DNA from: Gibbsiella quercinecans
Lineage (GTDB): Bacteria; Pseudomonadota; Gammaproteobacteria; Enterobacterales; Enterobacteriaceae
DNA length: 64,000 bases
Assembly (NCBI RefSeq): GCF_002291425.1
Contig: NZ_CP014136.1
Span: forward strand, 1,302,001 to 1,366,000
Direction of reading: 5' to 3'
How positions within the stretch are numbered: position 1 is the first letter of the stretch; every line of letters begins with the position of its first letter. Positions 1 to 9,133 of the stretch are shown in pieces. Below the pieces are notes generated by a model, which was not told the origin of the DNA, made no database searches, and saw nothing but the letters and a program-made list of their open reading frames with translations. The translations under genes and the position numbers were made by a program.

Positions 1-596
1 CGGACGCCTGGCTGATGGCGACGGTGGCGGGCGGCATCCTGGTGGATAACCTGGCGATGTTCACCTTCGGTAAAGAGCCGCGCCAGTTCCCGGTGACCGA
101 CGTCAACTTCACGCTGTTCGGCAATCAACTGTCGCTGATTAACCTGCTGATCCCGCTCACCGGCCTGGTGATTGTGGTGGCGCTGACGCTGGTGCGCCGC
201 TATAGCCGCCTGGGCAAAGTGCTGGAGGCCACGGTGCAAAACCCGCGCGCCGCACAGTTGATGGGCATTCGCGTCAACGCCGTGGTGGCCGTGGCCTTTG
301 CCCTCTCCACGCTGTTCGCCGCGCTGGCCGGGCTGCTGATTGCGCCGCTGTTTAATATCCACAGCGACATGGGCACGTTGTTTGGCCTGAAAGCCTTTGC
401 CGTGGCGATCCTGGGCGGCCTGGCCAGCAGCAGCGGCATCTGGATCGCCGGGCTGCTGTTTGGCCTTAGCGAAGCGCTGGTCACGCTGTGGTTTGGCTCC
501 GCCTTTACGCAGATTTTCACCTTCTCGCTGGTGATCCTGGCGCTGGCACTGCGCCCCGACGGGCTGTTTGGTAAAAAACTGAGGGTGAAAGTGTAA
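1..596 (+). CDS. Branched-chain-type (HAAT) ABC transporter permease, LivH-like, 5' end outside window
   Basis: This is the C-terminal ~198 residues of an inner-membrane permease of the LivH family. The frame is open at the window edge, so the start lies upstream. The visible part has long hydrophobic segments and the cytoplasmic EAA-like loop around VQNPRAAQLMGI, which docks on the ATPase. The stop TAA shares its last A with the ATG of the next gene, so the two are translationally coupled. With the following fused permease/ATPase gene it would form one importer; the periplasmic binding protein is presumably encoded to the left. Substrate is unknown, but the amidohydrolase two genes on suggests an amide or nitrogen heterocycle rather than leucine (inference). 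Confidence 0.85.
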   Translation, partial: DAWLMATVAGGILVDNLAMFTFGKEPRQFPVTDVNFTLFGNQLSLINLLIPLTGLVIVVALTLVRRYSRLGKVLEATVQNPRAAQLMGIRVNAVVAVAFALSTLFAALAGLLIAPLFNIHSDMGTLFGLKAFAVAILGGLASSSGIWIAGLLFGLSEALVTLWFGSAFTQIFTFSLVILALALRPDGLFGKKLRVKV

Positions 597-3076
597 TGCA
601 ACGTTTTCCTGTCAATACGGTGGCCCTGGCGCTGCTTGGCGTGATCGCCCTGCTACTGCCCTTTTTCCTCGGCAGCTATGCGCTGCTGGTGTTTTCACTG
701 TTTGCGCTTGGCGTCACCACCGTCGCCGGCCTGAATATTTTGCTTGGGCTGAGCGGCCAGGTTTCCTTCGGCCATATCGCGTTTTATGCGCTGGGGGCCT
801 ATATTTCCGCCGGGCTGACCCTGGCCGGGCTGCCGCTCGGCATAGCGATGCTGGCGGCAATGCTGGCGTGCGGCCTGATCGGCGGCCTGCTGGCGATCCC
901 GGCGCTGCGCGTGAGCGGCCCATTCCTGGCGATGATCACTATCGCTTTTGCGCTGGTCGTGCGCCATGTGTTGATTGAATGGCGCGATGTGACCGGTGGT
1001 TCTAACGGCCTGATGGGCATCCCGATGCCTGAATTCGGCGGGCTCGATCCGGCTATCGGCCTGGCGGTCTGCTGCGGCCTGCTGATGATGGCGGCGCTGT
1101 GCGGCTTCGCCCGCCTGCAGCACAGCCAATGGGGGCTGGCGATGCGCGCAGTGAAAGCCAGCGAAATCGCCGCGCGTTCGCTGGGCTTTAACCCCGTGGT
1201 GAGCAAAACCCTCGCCTTTACCCTTTCCGCCATGTTGACCAGCGCCGCCGGCGCCCTGGTGGCGCCGTTGATGATGTTCATCAACCCGGATTCCTTCCCT
1301 TTTTCGCAGTCGATACTGTTCATTCTCGCCGTCGTCATCGGCGGCAGCGGCACGCTGCTAGGGCCGGTGCTGGGGGCGCTGTTGATCGTGGTGCTGCCGG
1401 AACTGTTGTCCTCATTTGCCGAATACCGGTTGCTGATCTTCGCCGTGCTGTTGCTGGTGGTACTGTGGCTGGCTCCGCGCGGGCTGTTGGGCACCCTGAG
1501 CCGCTGGCTGGCGAAACCGCCGGTGGCATTGGCGCCGCAAACGCCGGACGCCGCCCTGCTGCAACGCCATTTCAGCCACAGTGGCCAGCCGCTGCTGAAG
1601 GTGGAAAATATCGGTATCCGCTTCGGCGGCGTGCAGGCGGCGAAGGACGTCAGCTTTAGCGTGCGCGGCGGGGAAGTGCTGGGGCTGATCGGCCCCAACG
1701 GCGCCGGGAAAACCACCGTGCTGAATATGATCAGCGGCTTTTACCGCGCCGACAACGGCAGCATCCAGTTGCAACGGGAACTGCGCGGGCTGGCCGCCTG
1801 GCGGGTCGCCCGCAACGGCATCGCCCGTACCTACCAAACTACCCAACTATTCAGCGGCATGAGCGTGCTGGAAAACCTGTTAGTGGCCCAGCAACGCGGC
1901 AGGCAGGGGTTGCCGTGGCGGCGCCCGGCCGCCGAGGCCCATGATATTGCGCTCGCGCTGCTGGCGTTGGTGGGTTACCGCGGTTCAGTACATACCCCGG
2001 CGGAAGATCTGCCGCACGTCGATCGTCGGCTGGTGGAGATCGCCCGCGCACTGGCGCTTAACCCGGCTCTGCTGCTGCTTGATGAACCGGCGGCGGGCCT
2101 GAGCCGCGAAGAAACCGACGCGCTGATCCCACTGCTGCGCCGGCTGGCAAGCTTTGGGCTGGCGATAATCGTCGTCGAGCACGATATGGCGTTGGTCATG
2201 GCAGTGAGCGATCGGCTCCAGGTGCTGGACGCCGGCAAACCGCTGGCGCACGGCGCACCCGCCGAAGTGCAGCGCAATCCGGCCGTCGTGGCGGCCTACC
2301 TTGGCGGCACCGACTACCGCGGCAAACCGCGCCAGCGGGCGCTATATTCCGATGGCCAGCCGGGGCTGGTGGTGAACCAACTGACGCTGGATTACGGCGC
2401 CGCGCCGGTGGTGCGCGACGTCAGCTTCAGCGTCAATCCGGGGGAAACGGTCGCGATCCTCGGTGCCAACGGCGCCGGCAAATCCACCATTCTGCAAACC
2501 CTCGCCGGCCTGCATCCGGCGCGCAGCGGCGCGATTTATCTGCACGACCATTCAATCAAAGAACTGAACGCCAGCCAGATTGCCGCTCGCGGCCTGGCAT
2601 TGGTGCCGGAAGGGCGGCAGTTATTCCCGCAGATGACGGTGCTGGATAACCTGCTGATCGGCCAGCATGCCTGTGCCGAAAGACACGATCCGCAGGCGGA
2701 GATCGAAAAGGTGCTGACACGCTTCCCGCGCCTGCGTGAGCGGCTGCACAGCCCGGCAGGGCTGCTTTCCGGTGGTGAACAGCAGATGGTGGCGATCGGC
2801 CGCGGCCTGATGTCGCGCCCATCGATCCTGCTGCTGGACGAGCCGAGCCTTGGCCTCTCGCCGGCGATGATCGGCGAGCTGTACGATGCGCTGGCGGCGC
2901 TGCGCGATGAGGGCGTTACGCTGTTGCTGGTGGATCAGATGGCCAACCTGGCGCTGACCATCGCCGATCGGGCGCTGGTGCTGGAATCGGGCGTCGTGGT
3001 GAAAGCCGGCCGCGCCAGGGATCTGTTGGCGCAGGCGGATCTGGCCGACGCCTGGCTGGGAGCTGCGAACGCATGA
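596..3076 (+). CDS. Fused HAAT ABC transporter: LivM-like permease + LivG-like ATPase + LivF-like ATPase
   Basis: One 826-residue chain carries three components that are normally separate. Residues ~1-300 are a multi-helix LivM-type permease. Residues ~330-570 are a LivG-like nucleotide-binding domain with Walker A GPNGAGKTT at 366-374 and a LLLLDEP Walker B. Residues ~590-826 are a LivF-like domain with GANGAGKST at 623-631 and an intact LLSGGE signature at 723-728. In the first ATPase the signature position reads LPHVDRR (472-478) instead of the usual L-S-x-G-Q, so one composite ATP site may be weak. The start overlaps the previous stop by one base and the end overlaps the amidohydrolase start (ATGA). 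It acts in the inner membrane. Confidence 0.88.
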   Translation: MQRFPVNTVALALLGVIALLLPFFLGSYALLVFSLFALGVTTVAGLNILLGLSGQVSFGHIAFYALGAYISAGLTLAGLPLGIAMLAAMLACGLIGGLLAIPALRVSGPFLAMITIAFALVVRHVLIEWRDVTGGSNGLMGIPMPEFGGLDPAIGLAVCCGLLMMAALCGFARLQHSQWGLAMRAVKASEIAARSLGFNPVVSKTLAFTLSAMLTSAAGALVAPLMMFINPDSFPFSQSILFILAVVIGGSGTLLGPVLGALLIVVLPELLSSFAEYRLLIFAVLLLVVLWLAPRGLLGTLSRWLAKPPVALAPQTPDAALLQRHFSHSGQPLLKVENIGIRFGGVQAAKDVSFSVRGGEVLGLIGPNGAGKTTVLNMISGFYRADNGSIQLQRELRGLAAWRVARNGIARTYQTTQLFSGMSVLENLLVAQQRGRQGLPWRRPAAEAHDIALALLALVGYRGSVHTPAEDLPHVDRRLVEIARALALNPALLLLDEPAAGLSREETDALIPLLRRLASFGLAIIVVEHDMALVMAVSDRLQVLDAGKPLAHGAPAEVQRNPAVVAAYLGGTDYRGKPRQRALYSDGQPGLVVNQLTLDYGAAPVVRDVSFSVNPGETVAILGANGAGKSTILQTLAGLHPARSGAIYLHDHSIKELNASQIAARGLALVPEGRQLFPQMTVLDNLLIGQHACAERHDPQAEIEKVLTRFPRLRERLHSPAGLLSGGEQQMVAIGRGLMSRPSILLLDEPSLGLSPAMIGELYDALAALRDEGVTLLLVDQMANLALTIADRALVLESGVVVKAGRARDLLAQADLADAWLGAANA

Positions 3077-4284
3077 AACGCCTTAAGATAATAAACGCGC
3101 GCCTGGCGAACCAGCCGGGGCTGCACAGCCTGATGATTGAGGACGGGCGTTTTGTCGCCGCCCTGGCGGCGCCGGCCGAAACGCTGGATCTGCAGGGCGC
3201 GCTGGTACTGCCCGGCCTGATCGAAACCCATATCCACCTGGATAAAGCCTGTATTATCGATCGCTGCCGCCAACAGGAGGGCACGCTGGCGGAAGCCATC
3301 CGCGAAACGGCGCGCGCCAAGACGGATTTCAGCGAGCAAGATGTCTATCAACGCGGGGCCAAAGTGCTGGAAATGGCGATTATGCAAGGCACCAGCCACA
3401 TGCGCACCCATATCGAGATCGATCCGGTGATTGGCCTGACGGGCTTTAACGCCATTCGCCGTCTGCAGGCCGATTACGCCTGGGCGATTGATCTGCAACT
3501 GTGCGTGTTCCCGCAGGAAGGGATGCTCAATAACCCCGGCACCGAAGCGCTACTGTGCGAGGCGCTGGCCAGCGGGGCGGATCTGTTGGGCGGCTGCCCC
3601 TACACCGACAGCGACCCGATCGGGCAGATCCGGCGGCTGTTTGCGCTGGCGGCGCAGTACGATGTCGATCTGGATTTCCACCTCGATTTTGATCTTTTGC
3701 CGGAAAACCGATTAATCGATGAGGTGATCAGCCAAACGCGCCGTTGGCGGCGCGGTGGGCGCGTTACCGCCGGGCACGTCACCAAGCTGGCGCTGCTGGA
3801 ACAAGATACGCTGCGGGCACTGGGCGCTGAACTGGCCCTGGCCGGGGTGCAGATCACCGCCCTGCCCGCCACCGATCTGTTCCTCACCGCACGCGATCGC
3901 TTTGCGCTCAAACCGCGCGGCGTAGCGCCGGTAGATGAACTGGATAGCCTTGGCGTCGTCTGTTCGCTTTCCACCAACAATATCGCCAACCCGTTCACGC
4001 CGTTTGGCGATGCATCGCTGGTGCGGCAGGCCAACCTGTTCGCCAACGTCCGCCAGCTCGGCACCCAGGCGGATCTGCTGCGCTGCCTGTCGTGGATCTC
4101 CAGCCAGGCGGCACGGCTGCTGCGCCTGAAGGATTACGGGTTAACGCCGGGCTGCCAGGCGGATTTTGTGGTGTTTGACGCCGAACGCGCCGATCAGGTG
4201 GTGGCGGAGATCGCCGCACCCAGAATGGGCTTTAAGCGCGGGCGCCAGACCTTCCACCGCCCGCGCACCGCGCTACTTCGCTAG
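3073..4284 (+). CDS. Amidohydrolase, cytosine-deaminase/AtzC-like
   Basis: A 403-residue cytosolic metal-dependent hydrolase of the amidohydrolase superfamily. The HxHLDK motif is at residues 53-58 (H53, H55). Further candidate metal ligands are in the DFHLDF and TAGHVTK segments. The late-barrel motif that reads S-D-N/D in cytosine deaminase reads STNNIANPFTPFGDA here, so the usual metal-binding Asp is replaced. The gene follows the fused transporter with a 4-base overlap, so the imported compound is probably its substrate, such as a cyclic amide, pyrimidine-like or N-substituted heterocycle. The 3' end overlaps the convergent gntR-type gene by 12 bases. Exact substrate cannot be read from sequence. 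Confidence 0.8.
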   Translation: MKRLKIINARLANQPGLHSLMIEDGRFVAALAAPAETLDLQGALVLPGLIETHIHLDKACIIDRCRQQEGTLAEAIRETARAKTDFSEQDVYQRGAKVLEMAIMQGTSHMRTHIEIDPVIGLTGFNAIRRLQADYAWAIDLQLCVFPQEGMLNNPGTEALLCEALASGADLLGGCPYTDSDPIGQIRRLFALAAQYDVDLDFHLDFDLLPENRLIDEVISQTRRWRRGGRVTAGHVTKLALLEQDTLRALGAELALAGVQITALPATDLFLTARDRFALKPRGVAPVDELDSLGVVCSLSTNNIANPFTPFGDASLVRQANLFANVRQLGTQADLLRCLSWISSQAARLLRLKDYGLTPGCQADFVVFDAERADQVVAEIAAPRMGFKRGRQTFHRPRTALLR

Positions 4285-4983
4285 GCTTGCTTCAGCATTC
4301 AGCGCCTGGCGCAGCGACATCGCGCCAGCCGCTGGATCCAGCTCCAGCGCCAGTTCCGCCTCCAGCTCATTTAAATGCGCCAGCATGATCCGCTGCGCCT
4401 CCTCCACCTTGCCGGCCGCTAGCGCCGCCACAATCGCGCCGTGTTCCGCGCATTGGCAGGCCGGCGTATCGTTGCGCTGATAAAGCGCGACAATCAGCGA
4501 ACTGCGCACCATCAGGTTGGCAAGGATTTCCCCCAGCACTTTATTGCCGCTGACACTGGCCAGCAGCAGGTGAAAGGCGCTGAGCTCGCGCACGATGTCC
4601 CGGCGATCCTGCCGCTGCGCCGCTGCGCGTTCCGCCTGCTGCTGGGCGGCGATCTCGTCGCCAAACTGCGCGATACGCTCCGGCGTGATAGAGGCCACAA
4701 TCGCACTTTCAATGGCGCGGCGGGCAATGAAAATCTCACGCGCTTCCCGCGCCTCTGGCTGCGCCACCATCGCGCCGCGGTTCGGCTCAATGGTGACAAT
4801 ATGCAGCAACGCCAGGCGCTGCAGCGCGGCCTGTACATGGTTACGGTTGGCATTCAGAGCCTCGACAATCTGCGCTTCCACCAACCGGGCACCGGGCTTC
4901 AGCCGGTGCTGAGCAATAGCAACCGACAGCGCCTCAACGATACGTTGTACTTCACGCTGTTTTGCGGTGGCAACCTGACTCAT
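4273..4983 (-). CDS. GntR-family regulator with FCD domain
   Basis: A 236-residue DNA-binding regulator. A winged helix-turn-helix occupies ~residues 10-75 and an all-helical FCD ligand domain ~85-215, with an HLNELEAEL helix near the C-terminus. Members bind small carboxylates or related metabolites and usually repress neighbouring catabolic operons. The gene is convergent with the amidohydrolase gene and is the obvious candidate regulator of the transporter/amidohydrolase unit (inference). The start ATG at 4983 is preceded by a GAGGTAAGG ribosome-binding region. The target operator cannot be seen because the operon promoter is outside the window. Confidence 0.85.
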   Translation of the reverse strand: MSQVATAKQREVQRIVEALSVAIAQHRLKPGARLVEAQIVEALNANRNHVQAALQRLALLHIVTIEPNRGAMVAQPEAREAREIFIARRAIESAIVASITPERIAQFGDEIAAQQQAERAAAQRQDRRDIVRELSAFHLLLASVSGNKVLGEILANLMVRSSLIVALYQRNDTPACQCAEHGAIVAALAAGKVEEAQRIMLAHLNELEAELALELDPAAGAMSLRQALNAEASLAK

Positions 4984-5071
4984 CCTTACCTCAATCTGGC
5001 CTGATAGATAGCCGCTACTATAACATCTAACCTACCACCGCCTCACTACTGAACAGCCAGCACCGCGATCG

Positions 5072-5530
5072 TCACGTCACCACCGTGGGCGCATGCGCCA
5101 AACGCATATGCAACAAGGGAAAGGGCTTGCCCAAGCCATCCAGGGGCGAACGGCCAACCACAACAAACCCCTGGCGTTGGTAGAAGCCGATGGCCTGTGG
5201 GTTCTGTTCATTCACATCCAGTTCGCTGATGCCCCATTGCGCAATCGCATACTGCAATAACTGCTTGCCAACCCCCTGCCCGCGCGCCTGTGGCGCAACG
5301 AACAGCATTTCAACCTTGCAGCCTGAAACGCCGATAAACCCCAACATCGCATTTGCGGCGTTCTTGCAAACGCGCAGTTCAAGCGCGCAAAGATAATCAT
5401 GACGAATGCGCGGTCGCAGCCAGGCGATGTCCGCTGCCTGCAAAAAATCGTGAGTGACGCTGACGGACGCTTCCCAGAGATCCGCCAACGCATCAAACTC
5501 GCTTTCCTGTGCGGTGAAAATACCCGTCAT
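5072..5530 (-). CDS. GNAT family N-acetyltransferase
   Basis: A 152-residue single-domain acyltransferase. The acetyl-CoA binding motif A is visible as RGQGVGKQLLQYA, preceded by a beta strand (VEMLFVAPQA) and followed by the GFYQRQGF segment that is typical near the C-terminus. The fold and length fit small GNAT enzymes that acetylate amines of metabolites or protein N-termini. There is no operon partner: the next gene on the same strand starts ~250 bases away. The substrate cannot be inferred. Confidence 0.85.
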   Translation of the reverse strand: MTGIFTAQESEFDALADLWEASVSVTHDFLQAADIAWLRPRIRHDYLCALELRVCKNAANAMLGFIGVSGCKVEMLFVAPQARGQGVGKQLLQYAIAQWGISELDVNEQNPQAIGFYQRQGFVVVGRSPLDGLGKPFPLLHMRLAHAPTVVT

Positions 5531-5567
5531 TTGTCGTCATCCCTCAGATAAACATGCCGCCAGGCGT

Positions 5568-6782
5568 TCAGCGCCCCGTGATGGCGGCCAGCAACGCCTG
5601 CGGTTGCTCGACCGGGATCGAATGCCCGGCATCGGGGACTAAAAGATGCTCGGCCGCGGGGATTAGGCTGGCGATCTCAAGCCCAAGCTCGGCCGGCGTA
5701 GCCCGATCCTGGCCGCCGGATAACACCACGGTGGGCGCGCAAATGGCGCCGATCAGCGGCCGTATATCCCGGCGCTGGATAACCGCAGCGCGCAGCGCGG
5801 CAGCCAAACCTTCAGGATCCTGCGCCATCATGTTTGCCAACTCCTGCTGCGCCGCTTGTGGATGCGCGGCCAACCAGGCTCCCGCCGCCTTCATCCCCTG
5901 AATCTCCTTAAACATCGCCAGGCGCTCGGCATCGCTTCCCAGCAAGGCCTGTTCACGCCGATGCCATGCGGGAATACGTTCTGGGTATTCTTCCCGCGCG
6001 CTGGTATTCACCAACACCAAGCGTTCAACCAATGCGGGATGCCTGGCGGCAAGACGCATCGCAATCATTCCCCCCTGGCTGTGGCCGATCCAGGTAGCGT
6101 GCTTAATGCCGTGCTCTTGCAGCCACAATGCCAAATCATCAGCAATAAGGTCAAGATCAAGCCCGGAGCGCCAGCCCGTAGCGCCATGGCCGGGCATATC
6201 AAAGGCGATGCAACGATAATTCCCCTGCAACGTGGCAATCTGCTGCGCCCAGAATGAACGATCCAGAAACAGACCGTGCAGGAATATCAGCGCCGGGCCC
6301 TGACCTACGTCTTCCCAGCCATAATGCATTTGGTTAATGGCTACCGACCTGGCAGGCGACGCGCTTGCATGAGCCTGTGCCAGCAACAGCGAATCTTCAA
6401 AAATTTGGTAGCGGGCAATCCGCTGCTCACGGACGGTGAAGCGGATGGCATAGTCACTGTCGACGATGGCGCTACTGGCCATAACGCGGTGACGAAACCG
6501 CCCCAGCGCGATCACGTCGCTTCCCGCATCGATCAAACGTTCGACACTAAAAGCCAACGGTGTGAAGCCCAGAGGGAAACGGGCGATCCAGCCACGGATT
6601 TGCGCATGCCCGCGCAAAATACCCACGGTGGTCACGGCCGGATCGCCATCAATGTGCCAGACGGCGTCTTGGTGCACGCAGGCCATGGCGCGCTCAACGT
6701 CGCCTTGGCCGAAGGCCGCCAGGTAGCGGCGAACGGTTGCAACGGCTTCAGTATCATGGGGCTGGGTCTTGGCAGTGTTCAT
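5568..6782 (-). CDS. Fusion of NTF2/SnoaL-like domain with alpha/beta hydrolase
   Basis: A 404-residue protein made of two folds. Residues ~10-135 resemble SnoaL/NTF2-like cone-fold domains (R-Y-L-A-A-F-G-Q-G-D-V-E opening, central W-H and A-L-G-R-F-R strands). Residues ~150-404 are an alpha/beta hydrolase with oxyanion motif HG at 169-170, nucleophile elbow GHSQGG (Ser235), an Asp in SGGQDRATP and a His in AGHSIP. The hydrolase part resembles ring-product and ester hydrolases. The gene starts with ATG at 6782 after AAAGGAA and diverges from a LysR gene 111 bases away, which probably controls it. The fusion is uncommon, but the open frame is continuous and both halves look intact. Confidence 0.8.
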   Translation of the reverse strand: MNTAKTQPHDTEAVATVRRYLAAFGQGDVERAMACVHQDAVWHIDGDPAVTTVGILRGHAQIRGWIARFPLGFTPLAFSVERLIDAGSDVIALGRFRHRVMASSAIVDSDYAIRFTVREQRIARYQIFEDSLLLAQAHASASPARSVAINQMHYGWEDVGQGPALIFLHGLFLDRSFWAQQIATLQGNYRCIAFDMPGHGATGWRSGLDLDLIADDLALWLQEHGIKHATWIGHSQGGMIAMRLAARHPALVERLVLVNTSAREEYPERIPAWHRREQALLGSDAERLAMFKEIQGMKAAGAWLAAHPQAAQQELANMMAQDPEGLAAALRAAVIQRRDIRPLIGAICAPTVVLSGGQDRATPAELGLEIASLIPAAEHLLVPDAGHSIPVEQPQALLAAITGR

Positions 6783-6893
6783 GGCGTTCCTTTAAGAAAA
6801 ATGAATGGGTTATCTTCACGGCCAAAATAAACCTTTCCTCGTTTTCTTAGAATGGAATATAAGTGAGAACCGAATTCCAATTATGGAAAGCCT

Positions 6894-7739
6894 ATGAACT
6901 GGGATGACCTACGCTATTTTTCAGCCGTGATGCAACACGGTGGCCTCAGCGGCGCGGCGCGTGTTTTAGGCGTGAGCGCCCAAACCGTCGGGCGCAGGAT
7001 CACGATCCTGGAAGCGGAAATCGGCACCACCCTATTTGTGCGGCACCCGACCGGTTATCACCCCACCACCGACGCCTTCGCCTTTTCCGCTGAAGCCGAA
7101 AAAGTGGAGGCAGCAATGGTCATGCTGCAGGCCAACTTCAGCGCCCGCGCAGAAAACCTGACAGGCCCGGTGCGGCTGGCGGCCCCCGAAACGATCGCCG
7201 TCGAGCTGCTGCTGCCCGCGCTGCAACCTTTCCTCCAGTTGCACCCGTCCCTTGAGCTTGAGTTGATCACGGGCATCGCGCCGGTGGGCATAGCCCGGGG
7301 CGATGCCGATATTGCGCTGCGGTTGGTGAGGCCGGAGCAAGGGGCATTAACCATCAGGCAGATAGGTTCTATGGCCAGTGGACTCTATGCCGCGCCCGGT
7401 GCTTCCAGCGATCTGGAAACGGCCCGGCTGATTGGCTGGGATGCCGCGATTGATTTGCCCGCCGCTCGCTGGCTGCGCCGGGTAACCGGCAGGGAGCCAG
7501 ATATACGTCTTACCAGCCTTGCGGCGCACCGGGCGGCAATTAGCGCGGGAATTGGGATCGGTGTGCTCCCTCAGTTTTTGGCCGATGGCCTTATCAGGAT
7601 TGAAGCACCGGCGTTGCCAATCGAACCTTTATGGCTGCTCACCCATGCCACCGAAACCACAACGCCGCGCATCAAGGCGATTTACGATGAGATAGTGCGG
7701 ATTATCACGCTAAATGGCGCGAAAATCCGCGGCAAATAA
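6894..7739 (+). CDS. LysR-family transcriptional regulator
   Basis: A 281-residue LysR protein with an N-terminal winged helix-turn-helix (residues 1-60, MNWDDLRYFSAVMQHGGLSG opening) and a periplasmic-binding-like effector domain from ~90. It is transcribed divergently from the NTF2/hydrolase fusion gene with a 111-base shared intergenic region, the standard LysR arrangement, so that gene is its likely target. The effector domain is slightly shorter than the family average of ~300 residues, but no key segment is evidently missing. Confidence 0.88.
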   Translation: MNWDDLRYFSAVMQHGGLSGAARVLGVSAQTVGRRITILEAEIGTTLFVRHPTGYHPTTDAFAFSAEAEKVEAAMVMLQANFSARAENLTGPVRLAAPETIAVELLLPALQPFLQLHPSLELELITGIAPVGIARGDADIALRLVRPEQGALTIRQIGSMASGLYAAPGASSDLETARLIGWDAAIDLPAARWLRRVTGREPDIRLTSLAAHRAAISAGIGIGVLPQFLADGLIRIEAPALPIEPLWLLTHATETTTPRIKAIYDEIVRIITLNGAKIRGK

Positions 7740-7742
7740 GGA

Positions 7743-8984
7743 TTACGATTCGCGCCAGACCGGGGAAAGATCGGCGTCGATCGCCCAGTGCGCTTGGCGT
7801 GGCGCGATGCATACCCCACCCACCCAGCGCGCCTGCGAGGCATAATCCGGCCAGTATGCCTGGCCTTTCACTACCGCCCGCCCCAATTCGGTCAGCGTTA
7901 ATCGCCGCGCGGGCCATTCACGCTGCGGATCGGCCTCTATCAGCAGGGGTTCATCCGCATCAATCAGCGGCCGGATCAAGGCATGGAACATTAAATCGCC
8001 TAAATAAGGCAGCGGCTCCCGCAGTGCGGTAAGCACCCCGAAAACTTTACCGAATGCCACCGGGCCGGCCTGATGGATGTAGTGCAACGCCAAGCGTTCC
8101 GTTAGCGACAGCCCATCCTGGATGTGCGGTAACTCTTGCAATTGCCGGAGCATGGCCGGGGCAAGAAAAGGCAGCGCCGCATGGGACTGGTGCGCAAGCG
8201 CCGCCAGTTGCACCGGCGATGCGCTGCAATACGCGGCCCACGCCTGGCAGGCCAAACGGTGCGCCGCAGCCCCAATGGGCCTGCGCTGTGGCCACAGCCA
8301 GGCCAGCACATCGGGGGAAAGCTGGCCGATGCCAATAAAGCGCTCAACCCCTGGCACGTGGTTTATTTCAATCAGCTCCAGCTTCTGCGGCAGCTGTTTC
8401 AGGCCGGCCAACACCCGGATCAGGAACAGCTGATCGTAGGCATCCGCTTCGCACCACAATATGGCGTTGGCACTGCGCGCCAGATTTTCCAGGCACTGGT
8501 ATTCGTTATCAAAACGCGACGTGACCTCAGCCTTTGCAATACCAAAGGCACTACTGATGAATTCAGTGCGCTGCGCCCGGTATTGCGAAAAGGGCAGATC
8601 CTGAACCGGCCCCATGCATAAAGGATCGGTCAGCATTTGGAATTCCCCACGGAAACCGGCAATCCGTAGCGCGTGTTCGATATCATTGCCGCAGCGCCAG
8701 TGCACGGTATGCGCTTCGTTGTCCGCGGCGAAACTGGGGTGGCGGGCTGCGAAATCGAGCGCCTCTACGTGCGCTTTTAATTTGGGCCAACTGCTAAAAC
8801 CAAGGCCGCGGGCGATCAGCCACTGGGCGCCCGACAGGGTGAGAGCAGCGGTGGGGTTGAGGCGCTGAAGCAAGGCCAATTCATCAGGCGCAGCGCCTTG
8901 TTTTAACCGACGCAGCAGTGCCTTCGCGCGTTTGCGTTGTTGCTCAAGGTTGATGTGACCATTGTCGATGTGTGATGCAGACAT
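7743..8984 (-). CDS. DUF1835 domain protein
   Basis: A 413-residue protein. A short helical N-terminus (RAKALLRRLKQGA, then an ankyrin-like LNPTAALTLSGAQWLIARGLGF) leads into a DUF1835 core that begins at HTVHWRCGNDIEHALR and continues LTDPLCMGPV. No signal peptide or membrane segment is seen, so it is probably cytoplasmic. DUF1835 proteins have no settled function. Its end is convergent with the LysR gene, 3 bases away. The start ATG at 8984 has a clear AAGGAGCT ribosome-binding site. Confidence 0.75.
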   Translation of the reverse strand: MSASHIDNGHINLEQQRKRAKALLRRLKQGAAPDELALLQRLNPTAALTLSGAQWLIARGLGFSSWPKLKAHVEALDFAARHPSFAADNEAHTVHWRCGNDIEHALRIAGFRGEFQMLTDPLCMGPVQDLPFSQYRAQRTEFISSAFGIAKAEVTSRFDNEYQCLENLARSANAILWCEADAYDQLFLIRVLAGLKQLPQKLELIEINHVPGVERFIGIGQLSPDVLAWLWPQRRPIGAAAHRLACQAWAAYCSASPVQLAALAHQSHAALPFLAPAMLRQLQELPHIQDGLSLTERLALHYIHQAGPVAFGKVFGVLTALREPLPYLGDLMFHALIRPLIDADEPLLIEADPQREWPARRLTLTELGRAVVKGQAYWPDYASQARWVGGVCIAPRQAHWAIDADLSPVWRES

Positions 8985-9133
8985 ACGAGCTCCTTATCAT
9001 TACCTTATCCGCATTCAGGTAGGGAGTCGTAAGATACGCTGTGGGCAAACAATCCTGGGCGTAGCCCTTTCCGCAGATGGCGGCGCAGATCACGCCTGCC
9101 GTGAGTATAACTATTAAGAAATGGGCGCGCAAT

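Noticed and set aside
799-1716. Long minus-strand open frame opposite the fused transporter gene
   Set aside because: Antisense to a clearly conserved coding region; no family features or ribosome-binding site.
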